Assembly: GCF_002994745.2 (NCBI RefSeq)
Contig: NC_037092.1
Location: 73,442,324 to 73,506,323, forward strand
Origin: Rosa chinensis
Taxonomy: Eukaryota; Streptophyta; Magnoliopsida; Rosales; Rosaceae
DNA: 64,000 nt
Reading direction: 5' to 3'
This document shows, piece after piece, positions 26,420 through 40,145 of this stretch (its first letter is position 1; each line of letters starts with the position of its first letter). The position numbers and the translations under genes are program-made. The notes beneath the pieces are model-generated. The model ran no database searches, was not told where the DNA came from, and worked only from the letters and a program-made list of their open reading frames with translations.

Positions 26420-26936
26420 ATAAAATATGATTGATAAACTTAAAATTGTGAAGCGGCTATAATGATAATTATATTTTCAAGGTTATCGTGAATCTCGCTT
26501 ACTATGTATGAATTAGAATTCTATACTTAGTTCAAGTAATAAAATAAAAAGAAAGATCAATAACCATACGCATTCACAAATTCAATATGAAGAAATCGTA
26601 TATAGCTACTTTTTTCCAATTCTTAAACATGATTTGATAAAATATCTCAATAACGGATACGATTATAATTGGAAAAGTATCTCAATAGCGGATTTAATGA
26701 TAATTATATTTTCAAGGTTATGGTGAATCTCCCTAAAATGTACTATTTATGAATTAGAAGTCTATAATCAAGTCAAGCAATAGAATAAAAAGAATGGTCA
26801 AGTGGTCAATAACGATATGCCTTCACAAATTCAACATGAATAAATTGTATCTAGCCACTTTTGTTCAATTTTTAAATGTGATTTGATAAAATATCTCAAT
26901 AGCGGATACGATTATAATTGCATTTGTGTAAAAATA
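26420..26936. repeat. Tandem ~238-bp repeat, left part
   Basis: Two copies lie head to tail: 'ataatgataattatattttc' occurs near 26458 and again near 26696, about 238 bases apart, and 'ggatacgattataattg' occurs near 26656 and near 26903. The copies are diverged. The array is interrupted by the Copia element at 26937 and resumes at 33900. Confidence 0.7.
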
Positions 26937-27526
26937 AAATGGAATTGGAATTAGTTTACTTATTTCATTTCACAGCTTCTTTATATATAGGGATAGAATT
27001 ACAACGGAAATATCAATTACATTAAATACCAATTGATCCGTAATCCTTGCTGATTGATGGTAATCGCTGATTCCTTAATTCCCTCTCCGTCAGTCGCTTT
27101 GACGAAGGCACATAATATGTTTTTCCTTTAACACTCCCCCTTGTGCCAAGTCAAAGACGAAATGGTGCATGAGTTGTTGCCTCACTAAAAACCTTGCCAA
27201 GTAACAATAAAAACCCTGTGGGACAAAAAATACACATTGGTTGAAGGAAAAGAGCACAACGCACCTTTTACATTTGAGGATGACATGTGTGTGTTAGACT
27301 CCCCCTGACGTCTACACCTCCCCCTGATCTTTACATTAATCAAGGGAGCTTGGAAAGTCTTCGCATTCCTATGTTTTTCACATGTTTCTCAAATGTGGCC
27401 TTAGGCAGTGATTTGGTGAACAAATCTGCCACATTCTCCTCAAACCTTACTTGATTCACTTGAATCTTGAAGAGGATCTGTTGTTGCTGATTGTAGGAAA
27501 ACTTTGGCAATATATGTTTTGTATTA

Positions 27527-27990
27527 TCACCCCTTGATATATTCTAGCTTCATTTGTTCGATGCAAGCTGCATTATCTTCAGAGATGCAAGTAGGCTCTT
27601 CAGTGGTAGAACTCAAACCACTAGTCCCTCGAATATGTGTAATGATAGCTCTTAACCATATACACTCACGAACCACCTCATGTAGAGTAATGATCTCTGA
27701 GTGGTTCGAGGAGGTAGCCACAAGGGTTTTCTTGGTTGATCTCCAAGATATCGTCATGTTCCCAATGATAAATACATAACCAGTTTGGGAATGACTTTTA
27801 TGTGGGTCAGAGAGGTACCTAGCATCAGCAAAACCAACCAAAATGTCATTTGGCATTTCGGTGTAGTGAGTGGCGCTTTCACCATCAACATTTCCTTTAG
27901 GGATTACAGTTCTATATGCAGTTCCTCTTATCTCTCTATAGGGAAAGAACAGTCTCAAGTCAATGGTTCCTTTTAGGTATCAGAAAATGT
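27527..27990 (-). pseudogene. Copia RNase H domain, broken
   Basis: The minus strand reads GFADARYLSDPHKSHSQTGY and then WRSTKKTLVATSSNHSEI, followed by HEVVRECIWLR. These are the hallmark words of Copia RNase H. In active copies the first motif is usually GYADAGYLSDP, so the frame has diverged. It is separated from the reverse transcriptase by stops near 27970-28050. Confidence 0.85.
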
Positions 27991-28051
27991 TCTTGATACC
28001 ATTCCAGTGACGCTGCATTGGCGCTGAGCTAAATCTAGCTAACAAGTTCAT

Positions 28052-28641
28052 TCAGAATGCAATGTCTGGTCGAGTACATTGAGCTAAGTACAATAATGCG
28101 CTTATTGCACTTAGATAGGGAATTTCAGCTCCCAAAACCTCTTCGTCATCTTCCTTTGGACAAAATAGATATTTCCTTACATCCAAAGTTCGATCGATCA
28201 AGGGAGTGCTAGCAGGATGCGCTTTGTCCATGTTAAATCGCCTGAGCATTTTTTGGACATACGCAGACTGGTGGATTAGTATTCCACAAACTCGGTTTTC
28301 TAGTTCAAGGCCTAGACAGAATTGAGTTTTCCCAAGATCCTTTATCTCAAATTCGGATTTCAAGTAGCTCGCGGTTTCTCTTATTTCATCAAGAGTACCT
28401 ATTATGTTCATATCATCGACATATACAGCTACAATTGCAAATCCGGAACTTGTTTTCTTTATGAATACGCAGGGGCATAATTCATCATTCTTATATCCCT
28501 TCCCAATCAAGTAGTCACTTAGACGGATACACACATTTGTCCGGATTCTTTTAACCCGTAAAGTGAGCGTTTCAACCTAATTGCAAATGCACTCCGTGGT
28601 TTAGAGTCACTTGACTTGGGTAATGTAAGGCCATCAGGCAC

Positions 28642-28679
<38 letters not shown>

Positions 28680-29040
28680 TAATCAAGATCTCCATAGAGA
28701 TATGCAGTAACCACATCCATGAGCTGCATTTCTAGTCCTTCGGAAACTACTAAGCTAACTAAGTAGCAGAACGTTATAACATCCATTACGGGAGAGTATG
28801 TCTCCTCGTAGTTAATTCCAGGCCGTTGTGAGAAACCTTGCGCCACAAGGCGAGACTTGTACCTCAGGACTTCATTCTTCCCATTACGTTTTCTGACAAA
28901 GATCCATTTATATCCTACAAGCTTTACACTTGGTGGGGTTTAGCACTACCAAACCAAATACTTGTCTCTTTGTCAAAGAATCTAATTCTGCCTAGATTGC
29001 TTCTTTCCATTTAGGCCAATCTGCTCTTTGTTGACATTCT
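28052..29040 (-). pseudogene. Copia reverse transcriptase domain, broken
   Basis: Minus-strand words in order are KWIFVRKRNGKNEVLRYKSR, LVAQGFSQRPGINYEETYSP, then SLYGLKESGQM, AVYVDDMNIIGT (the YVDD catalytic motif near 28412-28423) and GKTQFCLGLELE. Several frameshifts and stops interrupt the domain. A TA microsatellite at 28648-28677 sits within it and is read as alternating Ile-Tyr. Confidence 0.88.
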
Positions 29041-29812
29041 GCAACATAGCATGGTTCGATATCATCGTGCTCTGTAATTTCTTGAGCAACATTGTATGCA
29101 AATACATCATCAATGTGTATGGAAGATCTTTCTATCAACTCATACACACTCTCATAATCCATTGAGATTTTTTTGTTCTCTGGAATCATTTCAAACATCG
29201 GAGCATCCTCCAGTATTGATTCATTAACATAACTATAATCAGAGACAATCTCATGAGAGAGATTCTCTACATTGATGATTAATGGATCGGTTTGTGCCTT
29301 ATTCATCCTCTTCTTCCTTGGGAGTGTCAATCGAACCAAGTGGCCTCCCTCTCTTCCTTTGGGGAGCCACGGCCTCAACCACACCTCCACTAAGTGTGGT
29401 TACAGTGCCTCTATCTGTGGCACCGTGCTCCTTATTGGGGACTTCTAACCTTGCAGGCACATTTGTAGTGGTATATGTGATCTCGTCACTTTTGTGATAT
29501 CAGTAAACGCATTCGGCATCGAATCTGCTATGTTCTGAATATCGATTATTCTTTTCACTTCACTTTCACATTGTGAAGTGCGGGGATCAAAATGAGACAG
29601 AGTGGGGACACACCATGACAATTCCTGTCGTTCCCTTGGAAAATCCTTTTTCCTATCTCCCCTAACGACGGGAAGACTGTCTCATCAAAGTGACAATCCT
29701 AAAATCTAGAGGTAAAGAGATCGCCTGTCAAGGGTTCCAAATAGCGGATAATTGTTGGGGATTCGTATCCAACATAAATACTTAATCGTCTCTGAGAACC
29801 AATTTTAGTGCT

Positions 29813-30690
29813 CTATGGGGGCGCAATAGGCACATATACTGCGCAACCAAATATGCATAAGTGTGAAATGTCAGGCTCATATCCAGTTACCAACTTGTAC
29901 GCAGAAAATGGTTGGCTAGTAGTGGGTCTGAAACGAATAAGTAAAGCTGCGTGCAATATTATATAACCCCAGGCAGATATAGGCAAGTTGGTGCGCATAA
30001 CTAATGCCCTAGCCACCATCTATAGCCTTTTGATGGTGGCTTCTGTGAGACCATTTTGTGTATGCACATGGGGTACATGATGCTCTACATCGATCCCAAT
30101 AGACATGCAATAATCATCAAATGCTTTTGATGTAAACTCTCCAGCGTTATCAAGCCTTATAGACTTGATAGGGTGATCAGGGTGGTGAGCCCTTAAATGT
30201 ATAATCAGTGCTAGGAGTTTTACAAATCCAGCATTTCTTGTGGACAATAAAGCGACATGTGACCAGCGTGTCGAAGCATCCACCAGAACCATAAAGTACT
30301 TGAATGGTCCGCATTCTGGATGGATAGGTCCACAGATATCTCCTTGTATCCTTTTTAAGAATGGAATTTTTTGTTGTATCTTTAGCATCGGAAGGTCTCG
30401 ATCCTATTTTTGCTAAAGAGCAGGTTTTGTAAAACGAGTGATGTGCCTTTGAAATAGTCAATGAGACATAATGGCAGGGAGGTAGTGCTTCTGGTACTTC
30501 AAAAGGCAATGACTGCAATTGAGCAGTACTAGGATTGACACCTTGCAGTGTGACGAAATTTTGTCTCATTTGATTTTTCACTCGAAAGAAGGGATGTCCG
30601 TGTGAGTTGTTTTAAATACGAATTAACATATCACGACCAGGGTGCCCTAGACGGTCATGCCAAATTAAGCCTGTATGAGTCAGTGGCCCA
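29813..30690 (-). pseudogene. Copia pre-integrase and integrase domains, broken
   Basis: The region 30600-30690 reads LIWHDRLGHPGRDMLIRI, the pre-integrase zinc-motif start. The integrase core follows with FLKRIQGDICGPIHPECGPF, RLDNAGEFTSKAFDDYC and HTQNGLTEATIKRL, giving the D, D, E series, and then GYEPDISHLCIFGCAVYVP. A stop separates the core from its C-terminal part near 30020. Confidence 0.87.
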
Positions 30691-30816
30691 CATTTCATTG
30701 TTGGTGACAGCATAGGATTCAATAATCCGAATCGTAGTGAGGTATAGTCCACTAGATTGACTCATAAGTTTCTCTAAAATGCGTTTCCTTCCGCATTCAT
30801 TAGAGGTAATATAAAG

Positions 30817-31110
30817 TTATTCAGTTCCATTCTCACAGTGTGTTTCTACATGATAACCGTTGGCCCGAATATCTTTGAAACTTAACAAGATTCGATTAGC
30901 TCTTGGTGCATATAGAGAGTCTGTGACTTGAAATGTTATGCCATTAGGCAGCAAAAATTTGGCAGTTCCTCGCCCTTTTATTACTTGTGATGATCCAATC
31001 ATCGTGTCACAGAGGAATTATAGGCTATTAATTCAATGAATAATTGCCTATTCCTTAATATTGTGTGGGTAGTCCCACTATCAACTAAGCACTCAAGTTC
31101 TCCTAGATTC
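30817..31110 (-). pseudogene. Copia protease domain, broken
   Basis: The minus strand reads ECLVDSGTTHTILR, with the DSG active-site triad, followed after a frame break by GRGTAKFLLPNGITFQVTDS and LYAPRANRILLSF. This is the usual Copia aspartic-protease order. Confidence 0.82.
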
Positions 31111-31557
31111 ATTCCTACAAATAAATGGGAGGTATTTAGAAAATATAACTCATATTCTTTAGAGTATTTCTATTTGCGTAGAATGATATTCTTTTCATTC
31201 AAATAATTTTTCCTTTTTCTAAATGTATTGCTTTACATCTTTATAGTGCTATTTCGAACCATGCATGTAGTAAATAAAATTGAATAAATTCAATGCTTCA
31301 GAACAAAATCCAAAATTTATTAGTAAGCCAACAATAATCCAATCAAGGTCTTTGTTCAGAAATCTAATTTATCAACTCTTTTTTGTTTGATAGAAGGGTT
31401 CTTAGGTGCCCTATCACCTTGTTTCCATGATCACTAGGGCCAGCACCACCATCTCTATGCCATACAGGGGGAGGGCCTCCACGGCCCATACCACGACCCC
31501 ACGTCCCTTGTCACGTGGTGCATTGTTGCCATGTGGGTAGGGATCAGCACGTCCAAC

Positions 31558-32188
31558 TCACTTTGCTTTGGGGTTCTTTCCACCTTTCATTTTTCCATAA
31601 TTAGCCTCATGAATTTTCTTTGTCCCAGTGGGCCTGACATTATTGTTCAAGAGAACCTCATTATGCCTCTCCCCCACTTGCAGTAGGTTGATCAGCTTAT
31701 TGAATGTTGTGATTCTTTTGTTATCATATTCCAGCCTGTACTGGTTCGCTAGGATAAGTGTTGAAGTAGGAAAAGTAGAAAGAGTCTTCTGGATCATATC
31801 ATCTTCTGTGAGTTCCTTTCCACAGAAATTGAGACGTGCTTTTAGGCGCAACATGTCCTTGTTGAAGTCATTGACCATTTTGTAGTCAAGTAAGCGGATT
31901 TCATTCCACTGAATGGTCAGTTCTGGGAGCAAGGTGTCATGAATGTTCCCAAAAACGTCCCGTAAGGGCATCCCACAGTTCTTTGAGTGTCTTCAATATG
32001 TCGCCTCAGAAACATTAAGACATTTGCTTTCACCTTATTAGTAGACGGTTCATCGTCTTTGGGGTCGGTAATGATGGCAGTGTAGTCTTTTGCTACAAAA
32101 GAAGTTTCTACATCGGAAACCCAACAGTGGTATACTCAAGTCCTTCGGAGTCCAAAATGTCAAATTCAGGTTCAGTTGGATTAACCAT
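31558..32188 (-). pseudogene. Copia gag, broken
   Basis: A start at 32188 on the minus strand gives MVNPTEPEFDILDSEGLEY, then frameshifts. A 137-codon open frame at 31558-31971 holds the UBN2-type gag core with DYKMVNDFNKDMLRLKARL and LTEDDMIQKTLSTFPTS. The zinc knuckle was not clearly seen in the broken sequence near 31430-31560. Confidence 0.85.
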
Positions 32189-33899
32189 CTACATAAATAA
32201 GAGAGAAGATATAAATTACGCAGTCATAAAGACATTCACGTAAATTATTTTCCAAAATTGTGAATTAGATTTCTAGACCAAGATTCATAACGGTCACATT
32301 TTTCGATGCTATGTGAAAATGCATTATCACGGTAAGTGTGTATGTATAATGCACATGAATTTTCTTTATCATGGCAAAATGGAGTTTATATGCTGCATTC
32401 TAAAAATAACCATAGCACATGTAATAATAAATAGAACATAGCATATATAAAAATAAAGTATATGGCATGTTCAAATTTCACAAATATACAACAAAATATA
32501 TGTTACACATAATAATTGCAATAATATATCTTGCGTAAAATAAATAAACGTAAATAAAATTCAAAGAACATGCTTGAAATTTTTGCAAAAATATAAACAG
32601 TAAAATATATAATCATGCTTAAAGATAATTATAGAAAACATAAATAACAAGACATGCTTAAAAAAGTCAATATTATCTAACTAAACATGCTCAAAAGTTC
32701 ATGATAAAAACATAAACAATAAAATATAAAGCATGCTCAAATAAATAATTAAATATACCATAGTATGAAATTAAATAAATAAAAGAGAACATACTTGGTT
32801 TGGAAAAAATAAAACAATCCTAGAGCACACGCGTATTGATGCAAGCGTGCATAGCAATGTTTTTTTTTTTTTTGCTTGAGAAAAACTGGTCCACTTCCTC
32901 TCTCCTTTCAGCAATGTGCCACGGGGCCTTTTTTTTTTTTTTTCCTTTTCTTTCTGGGTTGCAGGGCCCCTTTTTTCTTTTTGGGTCGGGTCCTCTTTTT
33001 TCCTTATTTTTTTCTTCTCTCTCTTTTTTTTTCTTCTTGTTCTTTTTTTTTTCTCTCTTCTTTTTTCTTTTTGGGTCGTCAGTTAAGTACGATATGGTGT
33101 TGGAAAATCTGGCAAACTCTGCCGGAGTTCTCGAGGTCTGGGTCGAGCGCCTAAAGCCTGCTTCTACTTCTGATCTGGAGGTCTTCTGATGGAGATGGGT
33201 CTAGCTCGAGGGACGACAGCAGGAAAAGACGTCGTGGCTGCAGGAGGCGAGTATGGATCGACTGAAAACGAACGGAGGTCGTCATATAGGTTGTCCGGTG
33301 TTTGAATCTGCAAGGGTTCTCTTCTGGTCTGTCGATCTGCAGAGATATCAGTGCGCTGGAGGCGGGCAGACGAGGTGATGGGTGCTAGCAACTTGGGGAA
33401 GTGACAAAGGCCAGTCTGCTACAAGGGAGATGGAGACCAAACAGGGCCGGTCTGTGCTCTTGGCTGGTCGATGCAGCGCCGGTACAGATGGGTTGGGCTG
33501 GAGCTTGGAGGCCCGTGTGGGCTAGCGGTAGAAGGAAGAAATTTTTTTTTGGTAGGGTGGCGGTAGAAGAGAAAAGTTTTTTTTTTTCCTTCTAGGTTTT
33601 TTGGTTTTTTTCGACGGAAAGAAGAAAGAAACTAGAAAAACTAGGTTTTTTTTTCTTGGCTTTTGGCTCTGAGAGTGCTGATAACGTGTAAAAGTAAAAT
33701 GGAATTGGAATTGGAATTGGTTTACTTATTTCATTTCAAAGCCCCTTTATATATAGGGATAGAAGTACAACGGAAATATCAATTACATTAAATACTGATT
33801 GATCCGTAATCCTTGCTGATTGATGGTAATGGCTGATTCCTTGATTTCCTCTCAGTCAGTCGGTTTGACGAAGGCACATAATATATTTTTCCTTTGACA

Positions 33900-34160
33900 A
33901 TTTGCACAATGTAACTGTAATTCTCAGTGTAATTCACTATATATGAATTAGAATTGATTGCATAATCAAGCAATAAAAGAAAACGAATCATCAATTACAT
34001 GGTCGATCAATACCATCATATTCACACATTCAATAAGATGAAATCGTGTCTAGCTATTTTTGTACAATTAATTAAATGTAATTAAAAAAAATCTAAATAA
34101 CGGATATGATTTTAATTGAATTTACATAATCTAACCATAATCCTCACTATTATCCACTAT
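33900..34160. repeat. Tandem ~238-bp repeat, right part
   Basis: The array seen at 26420-26936 continues here after the Copia insertion: 'taacggatatgattttaattg' near 34095 and 'caattacatggtcgatcaata' near 33995 correspond to words in the left copies. Divergence is higher than between the two left copies. A weak further copy runs to about 34210. Confidence 0.6.
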
Positions 34161-34744
34161 ATAAGAATTAGGATTGTTTGCAAAGTCAACCAATAGAAAC
34201 AAACAATCCAAGACATTGCAAACTAAAAGAGTTCTGAGACCTCATCCAATCCTTGGCAAACACTACATATGTTGGGATATTGTGAAGTTCTTTCAATCCC
34301 ATGACATTTTCCCTATTGTAAGATATATCATTTCTCCAAAGCACATGAACTTCTCTTTGTTTCTTACTCAGACATTTAAGGTTTTTATCTCTTTGAAGAA
34401 CAATTTTCAATATTTTTTCTGTTTATGGGGCTAACATCTATATATTTTTTATTCTTTTCATCAGCAAATCACACAAACTCTTTTAAAGTAAATTATGAGA
34501 GAACTTCTATTTCAAATTCCAATAATCGAATCACCGATTTACCAGATTATGGTATGAATATCTTCTTTTTTAATTTTTCTATCGGACAAATTATCATGTA
34601 AACTTAAAAAATATAACAAAATTAATAGTGATAAGTTATGCTACAATTACATTCAGTTTTACTCCTGATAATTCTCTCTACATCTACAACTTTAGTAAAT
34701 TTATTGACCTGATGAGAAATAAAACATTAACTTAACCATTAACT
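34161..34744. other. Intergenic DNA
   Basis: Nothing recognisable beyond the tail of the tandem repeat. An 86-codon frame at 34174-34434 has no known domain. Confidence 0.4.
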
Positions 34745-35150
34745 TGATGAAATTATTTCTGATGAGCTTCTTCCTTTCCCTGAAAGCTAGTGGAACCCAC
34801 TTGTTTGGGTCTGGGGCTGGCTTTTTCTTCTTCTGTGGAGTAGCTACTTTCAGGTCTGCTTTTTCTTTGCCTGGCCTCCTCGGGACATAGGCTTAGGTTT
34901 ATCATCAGACCATGTATCTGTAGCGGCAACATGTGGACGTGGTGGTTCCAAACCCACAGATTTAAGAAGTCCAGACTCCAGATCATCATATCAGCCAGCT
35001 GCAGAGGGACCTCATTTGGCAGAGGCTCATTGCTACTATTTGATTCTGAATCTTTTGTATTGAATCAAAGTAATGGAGAAGGGAGATCATATCCCCATAT
35101 TGATGAAATTAAGATTGATGAATCAACGTAGACATAGTGGGAGACCTATA
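34745..35150 (-). pseudogene. Frameshifted relic of an unidentified gene
   Basis: Reading the minus strand with two frame changes gives coherent protein: SNEPLPNEVPLQLAD, then DDLESGLLKSVGLEPPRPHV with DKPKPMSRGGQAKK, then KKKKPAPDPNKWVPLAFRER. The biased, hydrophilic lysine- and proline-rich composition and lack of introns across the ~400 bp suggest a piece of an exon or a processed fragment. I do not recognise the family. The frame changes make it non-functional unless the sequence contains errors. Confidence 0.4.
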
Positions 35151-35385
35151 TATATATATTCCCTTTCAAATACACAGAAAAAGTTGTGAGATTGATTACC
35201 ATCAGATATTGTACACTATAGAACATATATACAATATAACCCTACTCAAAAGTTTTCACTTTTCACATACCCTAAATTGAAAACCAATTCAATCGAAAAT
35301 TGTATCATTTATATATGGAGCAAAATGAAGATGATTAGAATCTCATGGACATAAAGAGAAATATTTGTGAGAATTACTCGTCCAT
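35151..35385. other. Intergenic DNA
   Basis: AT-rich, with a short TA run near 35147-35160. Nothing else was seen. Confidence 0.4.
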
Positions 35386-35395
35386 TTGAATATTT

Positions 35396-37401
35396 AACAA
35401 ATTACATATAAGTGTCATTTTAAGACTTTAATTAGTCATAAAGCCACTTAAACTTTTTTGTACACATAAGGCTACTTTAGAGCCTAAAACCATCAGCTTC
35501 TTTTTGTGTTGTTCCTATTTTGCCCTCAACCCCCTTTCTCTCTCTTCTACGATAGAGCTAAACAGATCGCGTTCTCATATCTCTCTCTCTCCCCCTCCCT
35601 CCCTCCCCTTCACAAACTGACCTGACAACGTTGAGGACCTCACGATCTCGCCGGCGAAGTACCGATCGTCAAACGGCGAGTGGATTTAGAACCTGGCTCG
35701 AAGCATCTAGTTCCCCGAAGCATCTGGTTCTCCACAAGCGGGGAGAGACTGATCGAGCCTCTCCACTGTTCGAATTGGTCGTCGGGCTGCCCGGAGGTGT
35801 TGTGCATCACCGGAGGGAATGGCTTCATCGACCACGGTCAGAGTCTCCTCCATCTTCCGCAGCGACCAGATCGTCATCCTTGTCGTCCACAAGATCTAGT
35901 ATGCGAGCTAGGGTCGTGGATCTGGTATGCGAGTTGAGGTCGTGGATCTGGAGCTAGGCTCCGGCGATTTGGACCGACGAAAAATGATGTTTAACGGCGA
36001 TGACCAATGGTCTCTCCCTCAGTTCCCAGCACTGTGATCTCCGCCGGATACAGCGTTTTCCAAGGTGTGGAGGAGCGAGTTCAGAGGCATTTGTTTCGTG
36101 AGATCGAACTGTTGGTTCGACGTCGATTACAGCGAGGTGATCTGAGAGATTACGGCGAGGTCTGGTTCGAATCCGCTCCGTCTCGTAAGCCCCTCTCCCG
36201 AACGACGTCGTTTTTTGGTGTGAATTTGAGTATATGTTGAGCATATGTTGAATGATTTCTCCATGTTCTATGCATATGTTGAATGATTTCTCCATGTTCT
36301 ATGCACAGAAAGCTACTTGTTTTGACCTTGAAGATAAGCTACTTGTTCTGACCTTGAAAGAGAAAGATTGATATTGGAATATTTGTTTCTTTGATTAGTA
36401 AGTGATTAAGCTGGTGGGATTGACTAGATATGTCAATATGAATAATTTCGTGTTTAATCAAAATTCACGTTAGTAGCTCTTTATAACTGTTATAATGGTT
36501 TTTCAACGAAGTGATAGTAGCTTTTTATGTCTCTGTTAGTGTCTTTTTAAGCTGATGTTAGTAGCTTTTATTATAATGGCTTTTTAGCACAGTAACAGTA
36601 GCTTTCTACATCCATTGTAATATATTTTCACAACTATGGTAGTAGATTTTTAAAACTATAGAAGTAGTTTTTCATTTTCATAGCTTTGTTAGACTTTGAG
36701 AATAGCTTTCTTAGTCTGTGAAAGTAGTTTTTTTTCTACTTGGTAGTACTTTTGGTTTTTGTGAGAGTAGGTTTTGATGTTGACTAGTATAGTTTCTGTT
36801 TTGCTTGATAGTAGCTTTTGGTGATGGTAAGAGTAGCTTTTGTTACTGGTGATGGTGACAGTAGCCATTTGTTGTTGGTTAGAGTATCTTTTTGTGTCGG
36901 TGACAATAGCTTTTGTTGCTGGTGACAATAGCTTTTGTGATCTCGTTGGAAATTTCACCATCGTTGCTTTTGTTTATGACAGTAGCTTTTGTTGTTGGTG
37001 ATAGTAGTTTTTGTGACCTCGCCGGAAACCTCACTGGCGTAGCTTTTGTTGCTAGTGACAGTAGCTTTTATTGCTAGTGATAGTAGCTTTTTGGTCGCCG
37101 GAGTTTGCCGGAAGTTGGCCGGAGACTCGCCGGAGTTGGTCGGGAAGTTGGCCGGAGACTCGCCGGAGTTGGTCGGAGGTTGGCCAGAGTCCCGCCGGAG
37201 TTGACCGGAGACCTCGCCGGAGAGAAGAGAGAGAGTGATTGTTGACTTTTTTTATTCTAGTGGCATTTATGTAAATATGTTAGATTTTTATATCCAAAAT
37301 ATAACACATTTTAAAATCTAGTGGCCTTATGAGGGAAAAAACTAGTTGGTAGCCTTATGACAAAAAAAACATTTAAAGATGCACTTATATGTAATTAACC
37401 C
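35396..37401. mobile_element. Mutator-like (MULE) element with long inverted ends
   Basis: The flanks share TTGAATATTT (35386-35395 and 37402-37411), giving a 9- or 10-bp target duplication as expected for Mutator elements. The ends are inverted over about 90 bp; the best core is AATTACATATAAGTG at the left and its complement at the right. There is no transposase. The interior has a GC-rich part at ~35620-36240 and then two low-complexity blocks: many imperfect 'agtagctttt' copies at 36470-37095 and 'gccggagttgg' copies at 37096-37215. The GC-rich block could be captured host DNA (Pack-MULE style), but I recognise no parent gene. Confidence 0.65.
36470..37215. repeat. Low-complexity repeat blocks inside the MULE
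   Basis: The first block repeats 'gtagcttttgttg(c/t)tggtga' with variable spacing about twenty times. The second repeats 'ggccggagactcgccggagt' several times. Neither block makes a continuous open frame that I would call a gene. Confidence 0.6.
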
Positions 37402-37424
37402 TTGAATATTTGACTTAATTTGAC

Positions 37425-37719
37425 TAGTTAGTAGATAATCGATACAAGTGATGAGCTGGGTTCAAAAGCTTGGTCCATAGTCCAAACTACAGATACCAAC
37501 AATTGTCATTGGGCCATAAAATTTAGGCTGCATATATAGAATGGACTCAACGGAGTAATCACCCTGTTCTTTGTTGGAATAGTGGCATACCATTAGATTT
37601 TTTTTTTTTTTTTATTTTATCTCTCTCTCTCTCTCTCTCTCTCTTTTTGAATTTAAATCATTTTAATGTTCAAATTCACAACCAAATATCAAGTGGGAAA
37701 GTTCTATTGGCTAAGATAT
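37425..37719. repeat. Duplicated segment, copy A (interrupted by a MULE)
   Basis: This segment matches 41282-41496 in order: 'agtagataatcga', 'gggttcaaaagcttgg', 'agtccaaactacag', 'ttaggctgca', 'tctattggctaagatata'. The match continues on the other side of the MULE at 39174. Copy A also has a CT microsatellite at 37620-37644. Confidence 0.75.
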
Positions 37720-37728
37720 AAAGACAAA

Positions 37729-39164
<1,436 letters not shown>

Positions 39165-39221
39165 AAAGACAAAATAAAACATCCAAGATAGATTCATTAA
39201 ATGATTTTCTTCATTTTGGCT

Positions 39222-39284
<63 letters not shown>
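39222..39284. repeat. TA/TG compound microsatellite
   Basis: A run of TA, then TG, then TA dinucleotides of about 60 bases. Readings as Ile-Tyr or Thr-His repeats in open frames are artefacts. Confidence 0.9.
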
Positions 39285-39286
<2 letters not shown>

Positions 39287-39491
39287 TTTCAGAGTAGTGC
39301 TAGAGATATTAAATTTTACACCAAAATTTAATACAAAATGATGTGGCATATGCCACAATGTCAATTTTGTGCTGAATCTACGATGACATGGAAGTATAGT
39401 TGTAATTACATATTTTAAACTACTAAAATGGAACAAAACAATTGAGATCATAAACAAAATAAGAAAATTAAAAGGTTTCTCAACTTGCTTG
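39285..39491. other. Intergenic DNA, possibly a further MITE
   Basis: Starts GAGTAGTGCTAGAGATATTA, which resembles a MITE terminus, but no clear opposite end was found. Confidence 0.25.
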
Positions 39492-39655
39492 GGGAAATTT
39501 ACAATGTGTTAACGTATGACATGCATACAATTGCCTTAAAGTGGGAAAATGAGTCCTCAAATAGTAAATATTAGTTGTCAAAGTGATAACATGAGTCATT
39601 AAAATAGTAAAAATAGTAGATATATGAGAAATATTAACATACCATAACCCTACCC
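39492..39655. repeat. Second copy of the 2.0-kb-region dispersed element
   Basis: Matches 2025-2345 at both ends (GTGTTAACGTATGACATGCA at the left, ATATTAACATACCATA at the right). Internally it has only two or three 'gagtc.t.aaa.agtaa' units instead of about a dozen. Confidence 0.6.
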
Positions 39656-40145
39656 GTCTGGCTAATTGTAATTGTAAAAGAAATAAACCAGGAAAATCAT
39701 AAAAGCTCGGAATATGCATATAGAACTACGATTAATTGGAATATGCAAATAGAACTACGATTAATTGGAATATCCATATGGAATCATATGATTTTTTTTT
39801 TTTTTTGAGAAGATCATATGATTAATTATACAGTGAATTGGAAACCATACATACTACCTTCGTTTTCAACCCCTCTCGTACCCAATTTATTTATCCTATT
39901 GATGCCTTGTGAGATTTGTGATGAATCGCAAGATTCAACTCTCTTGTGTATAATCAACCATGAACAAAATCTTGAACACTCTTGTATAGCTTCTCAATGC
40001 TTCCTTTCAAAGAGGACGAGCTATTCTCGATTAAAATAACCCGAGTGGAACGGTCAGGAAACTTTATTGCTCCCCTTGTACATCAACAAAATCATTATCA
40101 GTTTCTATGAAGATAACTTTGTTGTTCCCCTTGTCCACCAACGCC

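Larger units (their letters stand above)
26937..33899 (-). mobile_element. Full-length but degenerate Copia retrotransposon
   Basis: ATTTG flanks both ends (26932-26936 and 33900-33904). The LTRs are 26937-27134 and 33687-33899 and match closely; the right one has one extra 'ggaatt' repeat step. Coding runs on the minus strand in Copia order: gag, protease, integrase, reverse transcriptase, RNase H. All reading frames are broken by stops and frameshifts. The polypurine tract ACAAGGGGGAG (minus strand) borders the left LTR at 27135. Between the right LTR and gag (32190-33686) lies an A-rich leader on the coding strand, seen as long T runs near 32860-33070. The element is dead but structurally complete. 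Confidence 0.9.

Noticed and set aside
32836..33189. Phe-rich membrane protein-like frames
   Set aside because: They come from T runs in the Copia leader and are read on the non-coding strand.
35631..35957. 108-codon Arg/Ser-rich frame inside the MULE as a captured gene
   Set aside because: Overlapping frames on both strands are equally long because the block is GC-rich, and no parent gene is recognisable.
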